NCBI GenBank assembly: GCA_040905685.1
Contig: JBBDRB010000070.1
Span: forward strand, 1 to 64,000
Length of the DNA stretch: 64,000 nt
DNA from: JBBDMU01 sp040905685
GTDB lineage: Bacteria; Bacteroidota; Rhodothermia; Balneolales; Natronogracilivirgulaceae
Direction of reading: 5' to 3'
Both the position numbers and the translations under genes were made by a program. The notes below the pieces were generated by a model that worked only from the letters and a program-made list of their open reading frames with translations, made no database searches and was not told where the DNA came from. This document shows positions 60,252 through 64,000 of this stretch, piece by piece (positions within the stretch are counted from its first letter, which is position 1; each line of letters starts with the position of its first letter).

Positions 60252-60986
60252 ATGAATACACAAGTACAGGCCTTCTGGCTCGGCCACTCGGCATTCAAGC
60301 TGGTCAGCCCGAAAGGCAGCATCATCTATGTTGACCCTTTTTTAACCGGGAATCCACAAACGCCGGATTCCGAGAAAGCTCCCGAGGCGATCGATTATAT
60401 CTTGCTTACCCATGGTCATGACGATCATGTCGGCGATACGCTGGACCTGGCGGGGAAAACCGGAGCCAGGGTACTTTCGATCGTTGAGCTTTCAGCCTTA
60501 TTGGTCAGGGACGGCCTTCCTGAAGATCAGGCCATCGAAATGAATAAAGGCGGAACGGTCCAATTTGACGATTTTAAAGTCACCATGACCTCGGCCAATC
60601 ATTCCTCCTCGTATAACGGGCAGTATGCCGGAGATCCGGCCGGACTGATTATTCATTTTGAGGACGATATTAAGGTCTACCATGCCGGTGATACCAATAT
60701 TATGATGGATTTCAAGCTCTATTGGGAATTATACCGTCCCGAAGTAGCGCTGCTGCCTGTCGGAGACCATTATGTAATGAGCCCGGAGGAGGCATCCTAT
60801 TCGTGCAAGCTACTGAGACCGAAGCTGGCCATACCCATACATTACGGAACGTTCCCGGTTTTGACGGGCTCTCCGGAAGAATTTAAACAGGTGACGGAAG
60901 AACGCTCCAAAGGCAAAACCAGAGTCGTTATACCCGAAGCCGGGACCAATTTTCTGGAAGAGGAAGAAGGTCCGTCTGAATCCTGA
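60252..60986 (+). CDS. UPF0173 metal-dependent hydrolase
   Basis: A 244-residue MBL-fold protein of the UPF0173 group. Ligands lie in LLTHGHDDHVGDTLDL (HxHxDH), SANHSSSY, VYHAGDTNIMMDF and PIHYGTFPVLTGSPEEF. The opening FWLGHSAFKLVSPKGSIIYV is the standard start of this family, which resembles UlaG lactonases. Actual substrate unknown. It stands alone, with 201 bases before and 125 after it, so it probably has its own promoter. A final acidic tail ends the protein. Confidence 0.88.
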   Translation: MNTQVQAFWLGHSAFKLVSPKGSIIYVDPFLTGNPQTPDSEKAPEAIDYILLTHGHDDHVGDTLDLAGKTGARVLSIVELSALLVRDGLPEDQAIEMNKGGTVQFDDFKVTMTSANHSSSYNGQYAGDPAGLIIHFEDDIKVYHAGDTNIMMDFKLYWELYRPEVALLPVGDHYVMSPEEASYSCKLLRPKLAIPIHYGTFPVLTGSPEEFKQVTEERSKGKTRVVIPEAGTNFLEEEEGPSES

Positions 60987-61111
60987 GCACGGCAGGTAAT
61001 CCGCCGCACCCCTATACTGGATTTTATGACGTTTAAGTGCCTATATTCAGCCTGCGGAAATTATTATTTACAGGCCCTGACTCTTCCATTACTATTGTAC
61101 AGTGAACGTTT

Positions 61112-61678
61112 ATGTCCACCGATATTAAATCAAAGATCACCATTGACGCGCTGAAGAACACCAGCATCTACAAGGTGATCCCGGCGATCATACTGACCAG
61201 TGCCCTGGTCTTTGCTTTTCTGGTTTGGCTCATCTACTACCATGGGGGAGCTGAATATTCTTCAGGGGTAATCGGCAGGCTGCCGGCATTAAACGCCTCA
61301 TTGAACGGAATCAGTACGGTATTGCTGCTTTTCGGCTATTATTACATTATGCAAAGGAAATTTGAAACCCACATGCGTTTTATGACCGGCGCATTTGCCA
61401 GCTCTTCCCTGTTTCTGGTCAGCTACGTCATCTATCATACGTTTCAGGGCCACACCCCCTTTGAGGGGACGGGTTTCATACGGCCGGTGTATTTCATCAT
61501 CCTGATTTCCCATATCCTGTTATCGGCTGCTGTAGTGCCCCTGGTTTTGAGCAGTTTCTATTTTGCCTTTTCCGGCAAGTTCAGCACACACAAAAAATTA
61601 TCCCGCATTACCTTTCCTGTTTGGCTCTATGTTTCCGTTACCGGCGTTATGATCTTTCTTATTTTAAATGCATGGTAA
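61112..61678 (+). CDS. DUF420 membrane protein
   Basis: A 188-residue protein with five hydrophobic helices (about 22-43, 60-78, 88-108, 126-150 and 168-187). The pattern LNASLNGISTVLLLFGYYYI, KFETHMRFMTGAFASSSLFL and FIILISHILLSAAVVPLVL fits DUF420, a family often encoded beside cytochrome oxidase assembly genes. Several conserved histidines (HMRF, YHTFQGH and ISHIL) could bind metal or heme. The ACIII operon begins 259 bases downstream on the same strand, which agrees with a role in respiratory-complex assembly; that role is inference. Confidence 0.85.
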   Translation: MSTDIKSKITIDALKNTSIYKVIPAIILTSALVFAFLVWLIYYHGGAEYSSGVIGRLPALNASLNGISTVLLLFGYYYIMQRKFETHMRFMTGAFASSSLFLVSYVIYHTFQGHTPFEGTGFIRPVYFIILISHILLSAAVVPLVLSSFYFAFSGKFSTHKKLSRITFPVWLYVSVTGVMIFLILNAW

Positions 61679-61827
61679 AATTACCTTAAGGGATAGGCTT
61701 ATAAAACATAATAAGCTAGGAAGCCTTTTATGGGCCTAAACTTATAGTTTATAAAATTTTAATTATTGTACCAAAAGACAAGCATATTAGGAATTTCTGC
61801 TTTATCTTAGCTTTGATATTGAACAAA

Positions 61828-61872
61828 GGGTTATCAATGGCAATTATTATTCGATGAAATGAATGATAACCC
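61828..61872. repeat. Inverted repeat upstream of actA
   Basis: GGGTTATCA (61828-61836) and TGATAACCC (61864-61872) are exact nine-base complements separated by 27 bases. It lies 65-110 bases upstream of the actA start within an AT-rich 259-base region that holds no gene I can see. It could be a regulator site with two half-sites or an RNA fold. Confidence 0.5.
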
Positions 61873-61901
61873 GCTTAATTATTTTCTAAAACTTGCAGTT
61901 T

Positions 61902-61919
61902 TCCTGATGGATATCAGGA
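61902..61919 (+). repeat. Small hairpin just upstream of actA
   Basis: TCCTGAT (61902-61908) pairs with ATCAGGA (61913-61919) around the tetraloop GGAT, 18 bases before the actA ATG. The word ATCAGG is repeated directly after it. No clear Shine-Dalgarno is present, so this fold may affect translation start of the respiratory operon. Confidence 0.45.
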
Positions 61920-61937
61920 TCAGGAATTTTAGTATTT

Positions 61938-62585
61938 ATGGCACAAATTTTTCCAAAGTGGGCGAATAACGTTCCAAAACAAATTCAGCTTGGATTAATA
62001 ATTGGTCTCACCGGTATTGTTTTTGGGTTTTGGTATTTTGGCTCACCAGAATATCTGGAAGTCGGTTATGCCCCCGAACAGCCCATCCCCTACAGCCATC
62101 AGCTGCACGTTAGCCAGCTTGGCATCGATTGCCGGTACTGTCACGCTTCAGTGGAGATTTCAGCCAAAGCTTCCGTGCCGCCGACACAAACCTGCATGGG
62201 TTGTCACGAACAAATCGCAGCCGACAGCCCAGCCCTTGAACCCCTCAGGGAGAGTTGGGAAACCGGAGACCCGGTCGAATGGATACGGGTACATGATCTG
62301 CCCGATCACGCTTATTTTGATCACAGCGCTCACGTAAACGTGGGCGTTGGCTGCACCAGCTGCCATGGCCGTGTCGACCGCATGGAGACGGTCATGAAAG
62401 CAGAATCCATGAGCATGGGCTGGTGCCTGGATTGCCACACTGACCCCGGACCCCATCTGAGGCCGGTCGATCAGGTTACGAATATGGCCTGGCAGCCGCC
62501 CGATGATCAGCACGAGCTCGCGCAAATGATTATTTCCCGGCGGAATATTATCCCGCCTGTCTATTGCAATGCATGTCACAGATAA
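61938..62585 (+). CDS. actA: Pentaheme cytochrome c subunit ActA of alternative complex III
   Basis: ActA passes electrons in alternative complex III, a quinol:electron-acceptor oxidoreductase that replaces cytochrome bc1. The 215-residue protein has one N-terminal helix (about 18-36) that anchors it, then five CxxCH heme sites: CRYCH (65-69), CMGCH (86-90), CTSCH (139-143), CLDCH (163-167) and CNACH (210-214). Extra histidines between them can serve as distal ligands. Five hemes match the ActA described from Rhodothermus marinus. It lies 26 bases before actB. The ATG at 61938 has no obvious ribosome site but is the only sensible start. Confidence 0.93.
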   Translation: MAQIFPKWANNVPKQIQLGLIIGLTGIVFGFWYFGSPEYLEVGYAPEQPIPYSHQLHVSQLGIDCRYCHASVEISAKASVPPTQTCMGCHEQIAADSPALEPLRESWETGDPVEWIRVHDLPDHAYFDHSAHVNVGVGCTSCHGRVDRMETVMKAESMSMGWCLDCHTDPGPHLRPVDQVTNMAWQPPDDQHELAQMIISRRNIIPPVYCNACHR

Positions 62586-62611
62586 ATCAGCCTTTTTAAT
62601 ACAGCAATAAC

Positions 62612-64000
62612 ATGAGTAAAGAAAATCAGCGGACGTATTGGAAGAGTCTCAATGAGCTGGCAAAGAACGAAGAGTTTGTAAAAGCTGCTGAAAGGGAGTT
62701 TCCCGAAGATGCATCCGAGTTGAAAGACGGTTTTTCCAGAAGAAATTTCCTTCAGATCATGGGCGCTTCCGTGGCCCTGGCCGGACTGGCTTCCTGCCGC
62801 AAACCCGTACAGCGTATATTACCCCACAGAAGCCAGCCTGAACAACTGGTGCCGGGAAATCCCCTGTATTATGCCACGTCCATGCCTTTTAAGGACAGTG
62901 TTTACGGTCTGCTGGTTGAGACCAATGAAGGGCGGCCTACTAAAATTGAAGGCAATCCCGACCATCCGGCCACCCTGGGCTCCACTAATGTGTTTCATCA
63001 GGCGGCCACCCTCGAACTCTATGACCGCGACCGGTCGCGTCATATTCGCCGGAACGGCGATCAGGCGTCCCGCGAGGACTTTGCAGCCTTCTGCACCGAA
63101 CAGTTTTCCGATACCGGCCAGCGAATTGCCTTTATAAGCGAAGCCTCATCCTCTCCCACCTATATGCGGCTGAAGCAGGCTGTTCTCGAACGGTTCCCTA
63201 ATGCGGAGTGGGTAAACTATGAGCCCTTCAGCGATGAAAACAGCCTGTCGGGTCATGAAATTGCTTTTGGTGAAAAATTAAGAGCGTTCCATCATTACGA
63301 TCAGGCCAAAGTGGTGCTGTCTGTCGATGAAGATTTTATGCAGCTTAGCGACAACAGCGTTGAGAATGTGAAACGGTTTTCCTCAGCCAGAAAAGTTACA
63401 GGCACCGGCGATGACATGAACCGCCTTTATTCGGTCGAATCGGCCTTTACGCTCACGGGCAGCAATGCCGATCACCGTTTGAGGATCAAAACCGGCCAAA
63501 TACCCCTTTTTGTCAATGCCCTGGCGGCCCGGCTGTCGGAAAGTGTCGGCGGACTCGAAGCCTACCGCAACCATGTCAATGAATTTTCCCAGCATGCCTG
63601 GATCAGTGTCCTGGCCGACGAGCTGTTGAACAACCGCGGAGAATCCATAGTCGCTGCAGGAACAGACCACGATCCCGTTGTTCACAGCACGGTGGCGGCG
63701 ATCAACCTGGCTTTGGATAATGCCGGCAGTACGGTAACCTACCACGCGTTGCCTCACGCCGAAACCGGCGACCAGAATGAGCGTTTTGCTGAAGTTACCC
63801 GCGGGCTTCATGCCGGTGAGTTTCATAGTGCGGTCATTCTGGGGGCCAATCCGGTGTTTACCGCACCCTCTGACCTGGACTTTGGCGGGGCACTGGATGG
63901 CGTGGCCGTATCGGTCAGCCTGTCATCCCATGTGGATGAAACGGCCCGCCGGTGCGACTGGCACGTAAATAAAGCCAACTTTCTGGAAGCCTGGGGAGAC
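62612..64000 (+). CDS. actB: ActB, molybdopterin-oxidoreductase-like subunit of alternative complex III (truncated by window end)
   Basis: The frame is open from the ATG at 62612 to the last base, giving 463 residues; the real protein is about twice that long. An inner twin-arginine motif, FSRRNFLQIMGAS (41-53), follows 40 residues of cytoplasmic sequence, which is the unusual position known for this family. Next come LASCRKPVQRILP and the start of the molybdopterin-fold domain (YATSMPFKDSVYGLLVETNE, then GRPTKIEGNPDHPATLG). In characterised ActB the MoCo site is empty and Fe-S clusters lie in the C-terminal part, which is outside the window. It directly follows actA. Confidence 0.9.
   Translation, partial: MSKENQRTYWKSLNELAKNEEFVKAAEREFPEDASELKDGFSRRNFLQIMGASVALAGLASCRKPVQRILPHRSQPEQLVPGNPLYYATSMPFKDSVYGLLVETNEGRPTKIEGNPDHPATLGSTNVFHQAATLELYDRDRSRHIRRNGDQASREDFAAFCTEQFSDTGQRIAFISEASSSPTYMRLKQAVLERFPNAEWVNYEPFSDENSLSGHEIAFGEKLRAFHHYDQAKVVLSVDEDFMQLSDNSVENVKRFSSARKVTGTGDDMNRLYSVESAFTLTGSNADHRLRIKTGQIPLFVNALAARLSESVGGLEAYRNHVNEFSQHAWISVLADELLNNRGESIVAAGTDHDPVVHSTVAAINLALDNAGSTVTYHALPHAETGDQNERFAEVTRGLHAGEFHSAVILGANPVFTAPSDLDFGGALDGVAVSVSLSSHVDETARRCDWHVNKANFLEAWGD

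Noticed and set aside
1..64000. Search for tRNA, rRNA, CRISPR arrays, insertion sequences and defence genes
   Set aside because: No spaced direct repeats, transposases, cas genes or cloverleaf-like segments were seen by eye; a tRNA scan would be needed to exclude a missed tRNA.

Overview
The window is bacterial chromosome, mostly housekeeping, from a Gram-negative lineage near the Bacteroidota. Evidence for this is an LptE-type lipoprotein, a TonB-receptor-like beta-barrel, a DUF3109 protein, a miaB / sigma-54 activator / lptE neighbourhood, and the start of an alternative complex III (ACIII) operon with a pentaheme ActA. My best guess is Balneolota/Rhodothermota, because pentaheme ActA and ACIII are well described in Rhodothermus; this is inference from gene content, not a database result. 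A run of 100 N (57843-57942) shows that this is a scaffold with one assembly gap. No CRISPR array, rRNA, tRNA, insertion sequence, prophage or recognisable defence system was seen. No gene-free stretch exceeds 300 bases; the longest is 61679-61937, about 259 bases.

Layout. 1-3968 is the end of a surface-polysaccharide locus: two GT4 glycosyltransferases, a WecG/TagA enzyme and a polyprenyl-phosphate sugar transferase. It is visibly AT-richer than the rest. An AT-rich nested inverted repeat then precedes a small pilin-like protein (4157-4603). 4688-11839 holds ftsX, fur, a cysteine desulfurase, dusB, class I aldolase fbaB, a FabK/nitronate monooxygenase-like enzyme and a UPF0104 membrane protein. 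11848-24116 holds nadE, an exported amidohydrolase, a GNAT protein, a NUDIX enzyme, pyrG, rlmB, a degenerate histidine kinase, a NamZ-like lipoprotein, ndk, pgk and serS. 24288-33798 holds an Lrp regulator, an unusual barrel-plus-membrane protein, rpoN, a DUF3109 protein, dprA, obgE, a SHOCT protein and a tightly overlapping set of four (lipoprotein, winged helix, biotin carrier, murA).

33909-43289 holds an ArsC/Spx-like protein, a DUF3108 protein, dut, an MFS exporter and an MBL hydrolase on the plus strand. On the minus strand it holds pgsA, pgpA, pyrE, miaB, a sigma-54 activator, lptE and a TPR protein. 43374-57818 is almost all plus strand: cinA, a plug-less outer-membrane barrel, a GH13 enzyme, (comF on minus), a RodZ-like protein, ligA, a STAS protein, a sodium:solute symporter, a 7TM-HD phosphodiesterase and xerD. 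The last part holds a PPi-type phosphofructokinase cut by the gap, a YciO/Sua5 protein, a UPF0173 hydrolase, a DUF420 protein, actA and a truncated actB.

Themes. Glycolysis is represented by fbaB, pgk and a PFK with the pyrophosphate signature. Nucleotide supply is represented by pyrG, ndk, dut and pyrE. Phosphatidylglycerol synthesis is represented by pgsA and pgpA. DNA uptake and maintenance are represented by dprA, comF, cinA, ligA and xerD. Sigma-54 transcription has both rpoN and a receiverless activator. Gene packing is tight: four convergent pairs overlap at their stop codons, and many same-strand neighbours share ATGA or GTGA junctions. I found no convincing new multi-gene system. The items most worth follow-up are the barrel-plus-membrane protein at 24772, the degenerate kinase at 19096, the pilin-like protein at 4157 with its flanking repeats, and the palindromes in the lrp, cinA/pgsA, fur and ACIII leaders.
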